Below are positions 54,568 to 63,927 of a stretch of DNA of 64,000 nucleotides, one piece after another. The stretch covers positions 703,495-767,494 of the forward strand of contig NZ_JAUDRJ010000003.1 of the NCBI RefSeq assembly GCF_030382115.1. The letters run 5' to 3'. The stretch's first letter is position 1. Each line of letters starts with the position of its first letter. The stretch comes from Nostoc sp. GT001. GTDB taxonomy: Bacteria; Cyanobacteriota; Cyanobacteriia; Cyanobacteriales; Nostocaceae. The position numbers and the translations under genes were made by a program. Below the pieces are notes generated by a model. That model made no database searches and was not told where the DNA came from. It worked only from the letters and a program-made list of their open reading frames with translations.

Positions 54568-55956
54568 ATGTTAGAAGGCTCAATACTCCAAAAATTAGAA
54601 ACAGCCCATCGCCACACCACCAGGCCAATTCGATTCGGTGTTTACTACAAAAATACCCTGGTTGCCCTGTGCCACGCTTTAGAAGACCATATCTTAACTG
54701 ATGACGGTACGCCCTTAGTCATCACAGCCTTCCAACAAGGTAAATGGTATCTACAAGAAGCCGAGCGATATGCAGACATCGCCCAATGTAGTTGCCAAAT
54801 TGCCATCATGGCTGCCGCTGAATCTGGCTTTGCTGAACATCCTACCAGCCAGCTACCCAATGTAGACTTAGTGGCATTAGATGTAGGCGATCCAGTGGCG
54901 CAAGAGTGGCACTTAATTATTTTATCGCCCAAGTACACAGCAATGGTAATTTGTCAAGAATTATCAGAGGCTGATTATGGCAGTGCTGGAGTACCGACAT
55001 CAGATTTAGAGCGTAAATTTTATGGGTTGTGGACATTTGAGCCAGAGTTAGTACAAAAGACAGCAGAAATTGCGATCGCTCACATCAAAAAATACAACCC
55101 AGAATTGGCGGAAAAACTCACAAGCGATAAGCAGCAAATTGTACCGTCAATGGATAGATCCCAAAATTTAGGTGCAGTTGTCTCCCGTGTAGTAGATTAT
55201 CTCCAGACTGGGCAAGAGAATTTATCCATCCCTACAGCCCTTCAGAAACAAACCCTAGATCGCAACTTGGTTTCTAACGAAATCCAAGCCTTTTTGCGAA
55301 TGGCACAACTGATGGATATGGCAGATGTCAACAATCCAATGGCAGCTGCGGAAGTAGTAGTACTTGCTGAAGCGATCGCCCAGCTTTTGGATCTTCCCGC
55401 ATGGCAGATTAAGAGATTGCGGCTAGCGGCTTTGTTACATCGCATAGATCCATTACAAAATGCCGAAAGTGTCCTGAATTCTGGTAATATACCAACACGC
55501 TATCAAGAAGATGCCCCCAGTTGTCCTTTAATACCAGGGGCGCAAGTATTGCGAACCATGCCACGACTGCGAGCAGTTGCCCAAATTATCACTCACCAAA
55601 CCGAGTGGTGGAGTGGCGTAGGAGAACCAGCAGGTTTAGCTGGAGATGAAATTCCCCTAGAGTCGAGAATTTTGGCATTATTGGCAGACTTTCAGTGGCG
55701 AGTCAATCAGCGAAAATCGTCAAATCAAAGCCGGGAACAGATATTTACTCAAGCTTTAGATGAGTGCAAACAGCAAGAATCTACTCGCTTTGACCCTAAA
55801 CTCGTAAATACCCTAGCTTTGTTAGTTATGGGTTTACAACAGGGACTCGACTTACCCTTGATGACACCCAAATTCAGCGCCAGCATCTGGATACTTGATT
55901 CCCAATGGGATAGCCACAGCAAGATCAGTGAAGAGATTGGTAGTTACTTTACATGA
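54568..55956 (+). CDS. DICT-domain protein with degenerate HD-GYP domain
   Basis: A 462-residue cytoplasmic protein. Residues about 1-170 form a DICT sensory domain (TTRPIRFGVYYKNTLVALCHALEDHI; QGKWYLQEAERYADIAQ). The C-terminal half aligns with HD-GYP phosphodiesterases: LRLAALLHRID and TEWWSGVGEPAGLAGDEIPL correspond to the catalytic LLHDIG and the GYP loop. The HD pair is HR and GYP is GEP, so cyclic-di-GMP hydrolysis is unlikely and binding or regulation is more likely. It overlaps the next gene by 4 bases (ATGA), a sign of an operon. Confidence 0.8.
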   Translation: MLEGSILQKLETAHRHTTRPIRFGVYYKNTLVALCHALEDHILTDDGTPLVITAFQQGKWYLQEAERYADIAQCSCQIAIMAAAESGFAEHPTSQLPNVDLVALDVGDPVAQEWHLIILSPKYTAMVICQELSEADYGSAGVPTSDLERKFYGLWTFEPELVQKTAEIAIAHIKKYNPELAEKLTSDKQQIVPSMDRSQNLGAVVSRVVDYLQTGQENLSIPTALQKQTLDRNLVSNEIQAFLRMAQLMDMADVNNPMAAAEVVVLAEAIAQLLDLPAWQIKRLRLAALLHRIDPLQNAESVLNSGNIPTRYQEDAPSCPLIPGAQVLRTMPRLRAVAQIITHQTEWWSGVGEPAGLAGDEIPLESRILALLADFQWRVNQRKSSNQSREQIFTQALDECKQQESTRFDPKLVNTLALLVMGLQQGLDLPLMTPKFSASIWILDSQWDSHSKISEEIGSYFT

Positions 55957-56591
55957 ATATTGAAGCCATTAAATTAGGAAAACTCAAACAACTTCCAGGC
56001 GCAAATTTAGAAGACGAGGAACTCTCCCGACTGGATTTAAGCCGGATTAATCTTGCTGGCGCTACCCTTGTAGGTGCTAATTTTGCTGGTTCTAAGCTCG
56101 AAGGTGGACATTTGGAGGGGGCAAATTTGATGGGAGCCAACCTCCAAGCAACTGACTTGCGGGCGAACCTGATGGGAGCCAACCTGATGCAAGCAGACTT
56201 AACGGGCGCTGACTTGCGGGGTAGCAATTTGCGTGGAGCTAACTTGATGGGAGCAAGACTCAGTGATGTGTCATTGGTGGGTGCTTTCTTGAGTGGTGCC
56301 AATTTAATGAATGTGAACTTACAAGGCGTTGATTTGCGCGGCGCTGACTTGCGCGGTGCAAACCTGACAGGGGCAAATCTCAAAGGTGCAGACTTGAGTC
56401 GCGCCGATTTGCAAGGGGCTTTGTTGAGTGAAGCAAATCTTGAAGAGGCTGATTTGCGAGGGGCGAATTTGGCGGGCGCAAATTTGACAGGAGCTAATTT
56501 GCTTTGTGCAGAGTTAGAAGGTGCAAATTTGAGCGGTGTTAATTTGAATAAAGCTTGTGTGGTGGGGACAGTGGTTGAGACGCTTGCGTAA
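55953..56591 (+). CDS. Pentapeptide-repeat protein
   Basis: A 212-residue protein made almost wholly of A(D/N)LXX repeats (LTGADLRGSNLRGANLMGA), which fold as a right-handed quadrilateral beta-helix. About 35 units can be counted with slight irregularities. A short N-terminal leader (MNIEAIKLGKLKQLPGANL) lacks a signal peptide. Such proteins mediate protein-protein contacts; gyrase mimicry occurs in only some. The start overlaps the stop of the DICT gene, implying joint function. Confidence 0.9.
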   Translation: MNIEAIKLGKLKQLPGANLEDEELSRLDLSRINLAGATLVGANFAGSKLEGGHLEGANLMGANLQATDLRANLMGANLMQADLTGADLRGSNLRGANLMGARLSDVSLVGAFLSGANLMNVNLQGVDLRGADLRGANLTGANLKGADLSRADLQGALLSEANLEEADLRGANLAGANLTGANLLCAELEGANLSGVNLNKACVVGTVVETLA

Positions 56592-56648
56592 ACATTGCAC
56601 CAAAAAACCACCTATGCCGATTATTTGTATTTTTGAGGATTACCCAGA

Positions 56649-56891
56649 ATGACACCCGTCGCTGCACAAGTCTCAATCACCGCGATCATTCCCATGTTGA
56701 GGGCGATCGCAATTCGGCAATGAGAACAGTTTCAAGAACTGGAGGCAGATTTTATATCTCAGTATGGAGTAGAGGTATGGCAAGAGGTTTTTAATTTCCG
56801 TCTCAAGCCAGCACTGGATAAAGATTCTGACAGATGGCTACTGATTCAGTGGTGTGGTGAAGGAATTATCTCAGTCAAAAATGTGGCGTAG
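56649..56891 (+). pseudogene. Small gene with one in-frame TGA
   Basis: An 81-codon frame starts at ATG 56649 (MTPVAAQVSITAIIPMLRAI) and runs to TAG 56889. It is interrupted by TGA at codon 25 (56721-56723). The part after it reads EQFQELEADFISQYGVEVWQ and continues through LDKDSDRWLLIQWCGEGI, protein-like and in the same frame. The TGA is probably a CGA-to-TGA change. I do not recognise the family; the second part looks like a real conserved protein. Confidence 0.55.
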
Positions 56892-56924
56892 GTGCGATCG
56901 CGCAAAGTGAATTATGGCGATCGT

Positions 56925-57452
56925 TTAATTAAAAACTTCTCCTAAGTGCCCTCTTAATGCATCGATACTGCCCCACTGCTTCATCAAGCTTTCACTAGAC
57001 AACAATTTAGCTTTAGTATCAAACCGAACCCACTCGGCTCTCATTTCCTTTTGATCAAGAGGAATACGGTTGGGATTGTCGAAATCAGCAATCCAATGAA
57101 CCTTAACCCATCGGAAAATACCCCATGTATCTATTCCCCATTGAGGTTTATCTTCACTTCCCTCATTAACCAGTTCAACTACGTGTGTCAAGAATCGCTC
57201 GTACTCAGGTAGTTTTTGAGAAAGGATGATAAAAGATCCTTTTGGTAAGTTAAAGGCATGATTATCTACACCTTTACCCTCTTTAAAGTTTAACTGAAAG
57301 TAAGCTCCAACAGGATAGATTTTATACGCCCAAATATCACGATCATCATTTACATTTTTGATATATTCCAGACGACTACAATCCATTATTTTTAACCCTA
57401 AACCTTTATTTGATGTTGAATCTCTAAAAGCCTTTTGGCTACACTCTGACAC
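56925..57452 (-). CDS. Hypothetical protein
   Basis: A 175-residue soluble protein with an even amino-acid mix, rich in aromatic residues (WGIDTWGIFRWVKVHWIADF). No family, motif or transmembrane segment recognised. The strand composition and codon use look natural. It stands alone; its neighbours are unrelated. I cannot suggest a function. Confidence 0.65.
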   Translation of the reverse strand: MSECSQKAFRDSTSNKGLGLKIMDCSRLEYIKNVNDDRDIWAYKIYPVGAYFQLNFKEGKGVDNHAFNLPKGSFIILSQKLPEYERFLTHVVELVNEGSEDKPQWGIDTWGIFRWVKVHWIADFDNPNRIPLDQKEMRAEWVRFDTKAKLLSSESLMKQWGSIDALRGHLGEVFN

Positions 57453-57526
57453 TTTGCCTAAATGGAATATTAATGTAGTTTCTTTTTAGCCGATATTTTA
57501 TTTTTCTACAAGTTCATTACCCATCT

Positions 57527-58351
57527 TTAATGTTTTACTGTTCGCCCTCGTATCCCCAAAGCTAGTACACTCATTAACAACACCCCCATCACTCCTTGCA
57601 GGGGATTATTATTCACACCAGTTACCCAATCAGGAATTTGGCCAGAATATTTCACTAATTTACCCACATTAATAATGTAGTAACCCCAAACTAAACCACT
57701 ATGCAAACCAATTGGAAAACCCAAGCGTCCCCTCCGCCAACGCTTTCCCCATACTTGCGTTAATCCCAGCAGTACTAAAGCTGGAAATTGAGGCAGTGTA
57801 TGAATAATTGCCTCTAAGGGTTTAATAAAGTGCAATGTAGCAAACGCAGTTGCATCTGTCCACAGTGCCACACGCGGGCTGTAATCTCTTTGTAATTCAT
57901 CTAACAACCAGCCTCGGAATAACAACTCCTCAGCAAATCCAACACCTAAGCCAACAAGTGAACCCTCTAAAATAACTTTCAGCAAAAAAACTTTCGGTTG
58001 TTGCCACACCAACCAACCCAACAAACTTTCTACCCCAAAAAGTATCAGAATATTAATTATCCCCAAAGCCAAGCCACGCAGTAAATCCACACCGTTTTGC
58101 CGCGTGAACTCTAAGCCATAATGCCGCAGAATTTGGGGTTGCTGGTAGACATATTTACCCCATAGTCTCAGGAGAAAAATAAATATTGCATATAACAATA
58201 CCAATGTCAATATACTTTCTAAGTTTGAATCATGCACTAGTAAGTATATTGGTGTAGCAAATGGCAACCATAGCAACAGTAAGGTCAAAATAAAAGCACC
58301 CAGCCTAATAGGGGCAGGGCGTTCAGCTAAACGGACAAAGTTTTTGTTCAT
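57527..58351 (-). CDS. CPBP-family intramembrane protease
   Basis: About 274 residues from ATG 58351 (293 from GTG 58408) with roughly seven membrane helices. The CPBP/Abi motifs are visible: GFAEELLFRGWLL (EExxxR) and FATLHF with a His. In eukaryotes the family includes CAAX prenyl endopeptidases; bacterial members have been tied to bacteriocin self-immunity and membrane-protein processing. The ATG start MNKNFVRLAERPAPIRLG looks natural. A copy of the 51-base dispersed element lies just upstream. Confidence 0.85.
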   Translation of the reverse strand: MNKNFVRLAERPAPIRLGAFILTLLLLWLPFATPIYLLVHDSNLESILTLVLLYAIFIFLLRLWGKYVYQQPQILRHYGLEFTRQNGVDLLRGLALGIINILILFGVESLLGWLVWQQPKVFLLKVILEGSLVGLGVGFAEELLFRGWLLDELQRDYSPRVALWTDATAFATLHFIKPLEAIIHTLPQFPALVLLGLTQVWGKRWRRGRLGFPIGLHSGLVWGYYIINVGKLVKYSGQIPDWVTGVNNNPLQGVMGVLLMSVLALGIRGRTVKH

Positions 58352-58451
58352 ACTAAACAAGTCAAAATAATCCGTAATTACAATCAGTTTTAGCTCTGAA
58401 CTTTCCACTAAATTTTTAATTCAGTGTGGGCTGCTATACCCTTGTTACTTA

Positions 58452-58502
58452 CGAATTACGAACTTGTACTGAGCGTAGCCGAAGTATTACGAATTACGAA
58501 TT
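58452..58502. repeat. Dispersed element, copy B (reverse complement of copy A)
   Basis: Identical on the opposite strand to 48578-48628 (extending to 58505). Located between the CPBP gene and clpS. Perfect identity suggests recent transfer or an active mobile palindrome. Confidence 0.85.
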
Positions 58503-58508
58503 ATTTGA

Positions 58509-58790
58509 CTATTCATCAGGTTCAATCGTGCTACTTAAACCGTGACTTATCAATGTTTCGCAATAAAACTCAGCGTGTTCCAGGGCGCAAGTAATGACTA
58601 AAGCTAGCCCGTTAGTATGGGCTTCCATCATGATGCTAACAGCTTGGGGTTGGGTAAGGCTTGGTACAGTAGCGATTAGTGACTGCACAACATGCTCCAT
58701 CGAGTTGTAGTCGTCGTTATGGAGCAAAACGCGATACCGAGGCGCGAGCTTGCGGGTTGTGGAAGGCTTTTGAATAGTTTCAACTGACAC
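58509..58790 (-). CDS. clpS: ATP-dependent Clp protease adaptor ClpS
   Basis: A 93-residue adaptor that delivers N-degron substrates to ClpCP or ClpAP. The binding-pocket motifs are present: RVLLHNDDYNSMEHVV, the ALVITC-type segment, EHAEFYCETL and a Met-rich loop. An N-terminal tail of about 18 residues precedes the domain. Length and order are normal for cyanobacterial ClpS. Confidence 0.95.
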   Translation of the reverse strand: MSVETIQKPSTTRKLAPRYRVLLHNDDYNSMEHVVQSLIATVPSLTQPQAVSIMMEAHTNGLALVITCALEHAEFYCETLISHGLSSTIEPDE

Positions 58791-59083
58791 GGCTCTTTGC
58801 TCTTTTCTCGTTACTTCACTACAACAAAGTCTCTGTTTTGCGATCGCTTAACAGTCGTTTACCTATTCTATAGTATTTCTGCTCAGATACTATGCTAGGA
58901 AAACTCTTTGCTGCCAGGGATTGGTTGTATTAATTTTGCGTAGCCACTTGTGAGACAGATGTCTAAGACATGGCTGCCATAAGAGTGCTACCCTAATCTT
59001 ACAGAAGCTTTCCTTAACGTAGCGCATTTTCACTTTTAAGATTAAAGAAGTTGCAAGCAAAATAATCCTTGCCCTTGCCCAAG

Positions 59084-59449
59084 ATGGACATGAGCCTAGA
59101 TTTTCTTCAAACGGGACAAATTGTGTCTCTAGAGTATGGTGACAGGAACCTGTATGCAGAAGTCATTCAATTTGTAGTTTCCCGCCAGTTATGCTGGGTG
59201 CGTCCTTTATTAATGGTTACTTTCGTAGAAGAATCACCCCTAATTACTGATTTGCGAGATGCATCTGACTTACTTTGGCCTGCAAATTTATTTCGCCCAG
59301 CATTAGACACAGAAGTAATTACCTTCTTGAGTCAACTTTTAGCGAAAGAACCAAAAACTGAACCTGATTCAGTCGCAAAGCAGCAACTGAATCAGTTTAT
59401 TCACCAACTTTGGCAAGCATATCAAGAGGGGTTGGAGATTGGGGATTAG
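59084..59449 (+). CDS. Hypothetical cyanobacterial protein
   Basis: A protein of 121 residues from ATG 59084 (126 if the TTG at 59069 is used). The N-terminal half LDFLQTGQIVSLEYGDRNLYAEVIQFVV looks like a small beta-barrel domain; the C-terminal half is helical (LNQFIHQLWQAYQEGL). No membrane segment. I do not recognise a named domain. Its codon use is like that of neighbouring genes. Confidence 0.7.
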   Translation: MDMSLDFLQTGQIVSLEYGDRNLYAEVIQFVVSRQLCWVRPLLMVTFVEESPLITDLRDASDLLWPANLFRPALDTEVITFLSQLLAKEPKTEPDSVAKQQLNQFIHQLWQAYQEGLEIGD

Positions 59450-59618
59450 GATGGGGCATTGGAAATAGACAACATAGAGACTTCTTGAATAGTTCTTCCT
59501 TGTCTTCCTTGTCCCCTTTGTCTTCCCAGTCCCCAGTCCCTAATTCCCAACATTTTTCATACGTTGAAGACTGTGAAATTCGATTGCTACATCCTTCACA
59601 CCAGAAATTTTTCGTCCC

Positions 59619-59864
59619 TTAGTAAGGTGGATAATTTTGGTTAGCAGCGTCGTCAATCGCCTTATGCATCACCTGAAGGATATGACTAGAAGTAAGTTTA
59701 TCTGGATCGCCAGTAGCCATATTGATGATATCAACTCCCTTAGCAACGAGTTCATTCCGCTTGTGGGCAATTTCAGCAAACAGATTGGGAGGAATTTTTT
59801 TTAGGCGTTTAGCGAACTGTATGGCGATTTTCGATGAATGCATAATGTAGAGCTTCACCAGCAC
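59619..59864 (-). pseudogene. 5' fragment of an LL-diaminopimelate aminotransferase (dapL) gene
   Basis: An 81-residue frame. Its residues match the N-terminal region of DapL: IQFAKRLKKIPPNLFAEI, VDIINMATGDPDKLTSSHI and NQNYPPY, then TAA. DapL has about 400 residues and the PLP-lysine region is absent, so this is a remnant. A full-length copy presumably lies elsewhere, since lysine and peptidoglycan synthesis need the enzyme. DNA beyond the end does not continue the homology. Confidence 0.75.
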
Positions 59865-60063
59865 AGTTTACGCCACCTTAAGTATTTAAATAATCAACCT
59901 CATAGAAAAAGACTAGCAATCATATCGCTCTTGTATCCCCCTCCTAAATTTAATTACGAATTACGTTAGGGAGTCATTGTAACCTTACAGAGAAGCAAGC
60001 TACACACAACTTCTGTCTGCCACACGCTGTTCGCGTTCGTAGAAAGGGTCATTATGAATTATT

Positions 60064-60264
60064 TTAAAATCCTAGGCTAGGAACCAACTGGATTCTTCCA
60101 GCATCCATCTCTGCCATTAATAATTCTAGGGCTTCGTAATCAACATCAGAAATGTAACCTAGTTCCGTCAGTTCTGAGTTGATTTCATTCTCTATCTCAG
60201 GAGTTAGTTTTTTAATGTCAAGAGCTTTTTCTACCAATTTACGAATAGCGTACTGAGTTCTCAT
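60064..60264 (-). CDS. Small helical protein, unknown function
   Basis: A 66-residue acidic, helical protein (RKLVEKALDIKKLTPEIENEINSEL; DYEALELLMAEMDAGRIQLVP). It looks like a small regulatory or antitoxin-type protein but no partner gene is adjacent. I recognise no family. Confidence 0.5.
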   Translation of the reverse strand: MRTQYAIRKLVEKALDIKKLTPEIENEINSELTELGYISDVDYEALELLMAEMDAGRIQLVPSLGF

Positions 60265-60734
60265 AAGTAATAACCCAACAGTAATATGACACTAATCATC
60301 CCAGATCAGCCTCAGTATAAAGAGTGATCCAAATACTAACTTAGTAGTGATATATATCACAATTTAATTAGTTAGATAGATAATTCACTATGACTTTGCC
60401 GTATGCCATCAGCAACGCTAAAGTGGGAGATTTAACCTAACGTTAAGACTTGGCTAAATTAGCTTTAGTTATAGACTAAGCAAGGTTTCTCAGCATAGTT
60501 ACTGATAATTTGTCTGCTCTATGACCGTCTATAGTTGATTGTTTTTGAAGTGACATAAAAAAAAGTATATATAAACACATTTTAACCTGGAATTATAACA
60601 ATCTTTAAACAGACATACTAAAGCAATAAAGATTCAGCAAAGAGAGCTCAGACGTATGGTCGATGCAACAAAATAGAGTTTATGTTCAAATAATCCTTAG
60701 CTTGACGCTTCAAAATTCTTAATAGGATGTAACT
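60265..60734. promoter_or_regulatory. Upstream region of the STAS gene
   Basis: 470 bases without a gene. The left half contains dispersed A+T-rich sequence with atatataaac patches; I see no recognised operator. Confidence 0.35.
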
Positions 60735-61064
60735 ATGCAGGCAGTGCTTAACTATCCCAAAATTGCAGTTATTCGCCCTCAAGGGTGCTTAAATGCTGCA
60801 AACGCCTTGGAATTTGAACGAGATATGGCTACAGCGTTGGCGCAAAATGGTATTTCCACCTTGGTAGTAGACCTCGCAGCAGTAGAATCGTTAGACAGCG
60901 CGGGGTTGATGGCATTGTTATCTACACACAAGCTGGCTCTTACTTTAGGAAGAAGTTGCCAACTTAGCGCTGTTGCCCCACAAATTAGAATGATTTTTGA
61001 ACTGACGCAACTCGATCGGGTATTTGAAATATTAGACGCTGAAGCCAAATTGACCCAAATATAA
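60735..61064 (+). CDS. STAS-domain protein (anti-sigma-factor-antagonist type)
   Basis: A 109-residue single STAS domain. The phosphorylatable Ser motif is in VESLDSAGLMALLSTH at about 53-67. SpoIIAA-like proteins of this type relieve inhibition of a sigma factor when dephosphorylated; no partner kinase or sigma factor is next to it. It is followed after about 150 bases by the radical SAM gene on the same strand. Confidence 0.92.
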   Translation: MQAVLNYPKIAVIRPQGCLNAANALEFERDMATALAQNGISTLVVDLAAVESLDSAGLMALLSTHKLALTLGRSCQLSAVAPQIRMIFELTQLDRVFEILDAEAKLTQI

Positions 61065-61215
61065 CTTTATGTAAAAACACAAAGGTTCGGGCAATAATAA
61101 GTGGACTTTATGTAAAGGAGTTGTAAGTTGCAACGATAAAATCTGTTAGAAGACCTAATTCAATGCTAATGTTGGGTTTAGGTAGCTGTAATTAAGGTAG
61201 CTAGAAGATAGCACA

Positions 61216-63921
61216 GTGGTTGTTGCAGTTGAAAAATTAATAACGTCGGATATTTTAAAACCAGCACGTTACCTGGGTAACGAGCTGTTAGCGGTACACA
61301 AACCTTGGGATACGGCAGCAATACGCTGGGTTTTAACCTACCCAGAAGTATATGAAGTAGGTGCATCTAATTTAGGGCACATCATCCTTTATAACGTCTT
61401 GAATGCTCAACCGCGTCAATTGTGCGATCGCGCCTACCTCCCAGGAAAAGACCTGGCAGCCAAACTACGCGAGACTAATACGCCATTGTTTGCAGTAGAG
61501 TCAAAGCGATCGCTCACAGAATTTGACATTTTAGGCTTTAGCCTCAGTTACGAACTGGGTGCAACTAATATCCTCGAAATGTTGGATTTGGCTGGAATTC
61601 CTTTGACGTGGCGAGAGAGGCAGGGGAGCAGAGGAGCAGCACTTCGGCTACGCTCAGTGACCGAGGGGCAGGGGGGTAGTGAATCTACCGATACCCAGTC
61701 ATCCTTTCCGTTGATTTTCGCTGGTGGGCAAACAGCGACATCAAATCCTGAGCCTTATGCTGACTTTTTCGACTTTATCGCCCTTGGAGATGGAGAGGAA
61801 CTACTGCCAGAAATTGGTTTGGTATTGGAAGAAGGCAAACAAGCAGGATTAAGTCGAGAACATCTGTTACTTGATTTGGCACAGATACCAGGCGTATATG
61901 TGCCTCAGTTTTACGACATGGCAAAGGATGGCTCAGTTCATCCTTGTCGCCAAGATGTGCCGAAGCGAATTCTGCGAAGGGTGGCAACTCCCATACCAGC
62001 ATATTCCATTGGTTTAGTTCCTTATGTAGAAACGGTGCATGACCGTTTAACCATTGAAATTCGACGTGGTTGCACTCGTGGCTGTCGCTTCTGTCAACCA
62101 GGAATGCTGACTCGACCAGCACGGGATGTAGAACCCGATAAGGTTGTAGAAGCAATTGAACAGGGTATGCAGGCAACTGGTTACAATGAGTTTTCTCTAC
62201 TATCTCTGAGTTGTTCTGATTATTTGTCCCTACCAGCAGTGGGGATGGAAATCAAAAATCGCTTAAAAAATGAAAATATTTCTCTGACTCTACCAAGCCA
62301 ACGGGTAGACAGATTTGATGAGAATATTGCCAACATCCTTGGAGGTACGCGCCAAGGTGGACTAACATTTGCTCCAGAAGCTGGTACTCAGCGGATGCGA
62401 GACATCGTAAATAAGGGTTTGACGAATGAAGAATTGTTGCGGGGAGTAAAAACCGCTTGGGAGCAAGGCTGGGATAAAATAAAGTTGTATTTTATGATTG
62501 GCTTGCCGGGTGAGACGGATGCTGATGTTGTGGGCATTGCCGAAACGGTAAGGTGGTTACAGCGAGAATGTCGAGGTAAGGGTAGAAAACCCCTAAACTT
62601 TAACCTGACGATTTCTAACTTTACGCCTAAGCCCCATACACCATTCCAGTGGCACTCAGTTTCTACCGCTGAATTTAAGCGAAAACAAAACCTGTTACGG
62701 CAAGAATTCCGCCGAATCAAGGCAGTGAAGGTAAATTTTACCGATGTCCGCATTTCGGCAATGGAAGATTTTGTGGGACGAGGCGATCGCAATTTGAGCA
62801 AAGTAGTCCGCCGTGCCTGGGAATTGGGTGCAGGTATGGATTCCTGGTATGAAAATTTAGATCGAGCTTTTAGCGCTTGGGGATCTGCGATCGCCCAAGC
62901 TGATTTAGATTGGAAATACCGCCAAGTAGAAAATGGCGAATGGAATTTGTTTCACGTAGAGGCGCAAAAGGGCAAAGAAGCAGAGGAGAATAGCCCACTC
63001 AGTACTCCCCACTCCCTCGATATTCCCCTACCTTGGGATCATATTGATACAGGGATTGACAAAAAGTGGCTCCAAGAAGACTTGCAACGCGCTCTAAAAG
63101 CTGCAATTGTACCAGATTGCTCTTTTGAAGGTTGTTCTCATTGTGGCGTCTGTGGCACCGATTTTGGGCATAACGTGGTGATTGAATCACCTGCTATCCC
63201 AAAATTTGCTGGCGAATTTGTCCCCAATACAACTAAGGCGCAAAGACTGCGAGTTTGGTTTGGGAAACAAGGTAATATGGCTCTAATGAGCCATCTTGAT
63301 TTAATTCGTCTGTTTGACCGAGTTGTGCGACGAGCAGGCTTACCAATTGCCTTTACTGGTGGGTTTCATCCAATGCCACGCATTTCTTTAGCAACTGCTT
63401 TGGCTTTAGGGGCTACTAGCAGCGGTGAAATTGCAGATTTTGAGTTAACTGTGCCAGTGGAAGTTGATACTTTCTTCAGAAAGTTGGCTCGTGAAATGCC
63501 CACAGATATACCTGTATATAATGTGGAGCAGATAGATTTAAAAGCTAGTGCCGCTACCCAACTGCTAGAGACCGCAGAGTATTTAATTACTGTAGCAGCA
63601 CTTGCAGAAACAACACCCATACAATGGCAAAACTGGATTGATACAATCAAAGCAAAAGAGGAACTTTGGTACGAGCAAATAACTAAATCAGGCAAGAGCC
63701 AGTTAATAAATCTGCGCGATCGCTTATTTGAACTGGAATTAGTAGAAAACGACAATTGCGTTGCAGAATCTATGTCATCTGTAATCCGTTATCTAGGTAG
63801 CTATCGTCAGGACGGTTTGCTGTTGCGTCCCGAACAAATCCTGTTTATGCTAGAGACAGTGGCTGGTGTAGAATTCCAACTCCTACACATCCACCGCAAT
63901 CGGCTAATTTTAGGGGTATAA
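61216..63921 (+). CDS. Radical SAM protein fused to DUF2344 (TIGR03960/TIGR03936 type)
   Basis: A 901-residue protein starting at GTG 61216. The N-terminal part (1-250) resembles a cobalamin-binding domain of the TIGR03960 family. CTRGCRFC (C286, C290, C293) is the radical SAM motif. A Cys cluster near 636-648 (CSFEGCSHCGVCG) and a DUF2344-type C-terminal domain (about 675-900, MALMSHLDLIRLFDRVVRRAG) follow. The function is unknown; the family is almost universal in cyanobacteria. Residues about 134-165 are a hydrophilic insert encoded by spacer-type repeats, and about 590-605 is a second insert (KEAEENSPLSTPHSLD). Both are in frame. Confidence 0.9.
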   Translation: MVVAVEKLITSDILKPARYLGNELLAVHKPWDTAAIRWVLTYPEVYEVGASNLGHIILYNVLNAQPRQLCDRAYLPGKDLAAKLRETNTPLFAVESKRSLTEFDILGFSLSYELGATNILEMLDLAGIPLTWRERQGSRGAALRLRSVTEGQGGSESTDTQSSFPLIFAGGQTATSNPEPYADFFDFIALGDGEELLPEIGLVLEEGKQAGLSREHLLLDLAQIPGVYVPQFYDMAKDGSVHPCRQDVPKRILRRVATPIPAYSIGLVPYVETVHDRLTIEIRRGCTRGCRFCQPGMLTRPARDVEPDKVVEAIEQGMQATGYNEFSLLSLSCSDYLSLPAVGMEIKNRLKNENISLTLPSQRVDRFDENIANILGGTRQGGLTFAPEAGTQRMRDIVNKGLTNEELLRGVKTAWEQGWDKIKLYFMIGLPGETDADVVGIAETVRWLQRECRGKGRKPLNFNLTISNFTPKPHTPFQWHSVSTAEFKRKQNLLRQEFRRIKAVKVNFTDVRISAMEDFVGRGDRNLSKVVRRAWELGAGMDSWYENLDRAFSAWGSAIAQADLDWKYRQVENGEWNLFHVEAQKGKEAEENSPLSTPHSLDIPLPWDHIDTGIDKKWLQEDLQRALKAAIVPDCSFEGCSHCGVCGTDFGHNVVIESPAIPKFAGEFVPNTTKAQRLRVWFGKQGNMALMSHLDLIRLFDRVVRRAGLPIAFTGGFHPMPRISLATALALGATSSGEIADFELTVPVEVDTFFRKLAREMPTDIPVYNVEQIDLKASAATQLLETAEYLITVAALAETTPIQWQNWIDTIKAKEELWYEQITKSGKSQLINLRDRLFELELVENDNCVAESMSSVIRYLGSYRQDGLLLRPEQILFMLETVAGVEFQLLHIHRNRLILGV
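61620..61690 (+). repeat. Spacer repeat captured inside the coding sequence
   Basis: The sequence ACTTCGGCTACGCTCAGT (61641-61658) is the core of the dispersed elements at 48.6 and 58.5 kb. It is flanked by gggcaggggg/gcagagg-type runs (61618-61640, 61664-61678). It stays in frame and adds about 24 residues. Confidence 0.8.
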
Positions 63922-63927
63922 TCCTTG

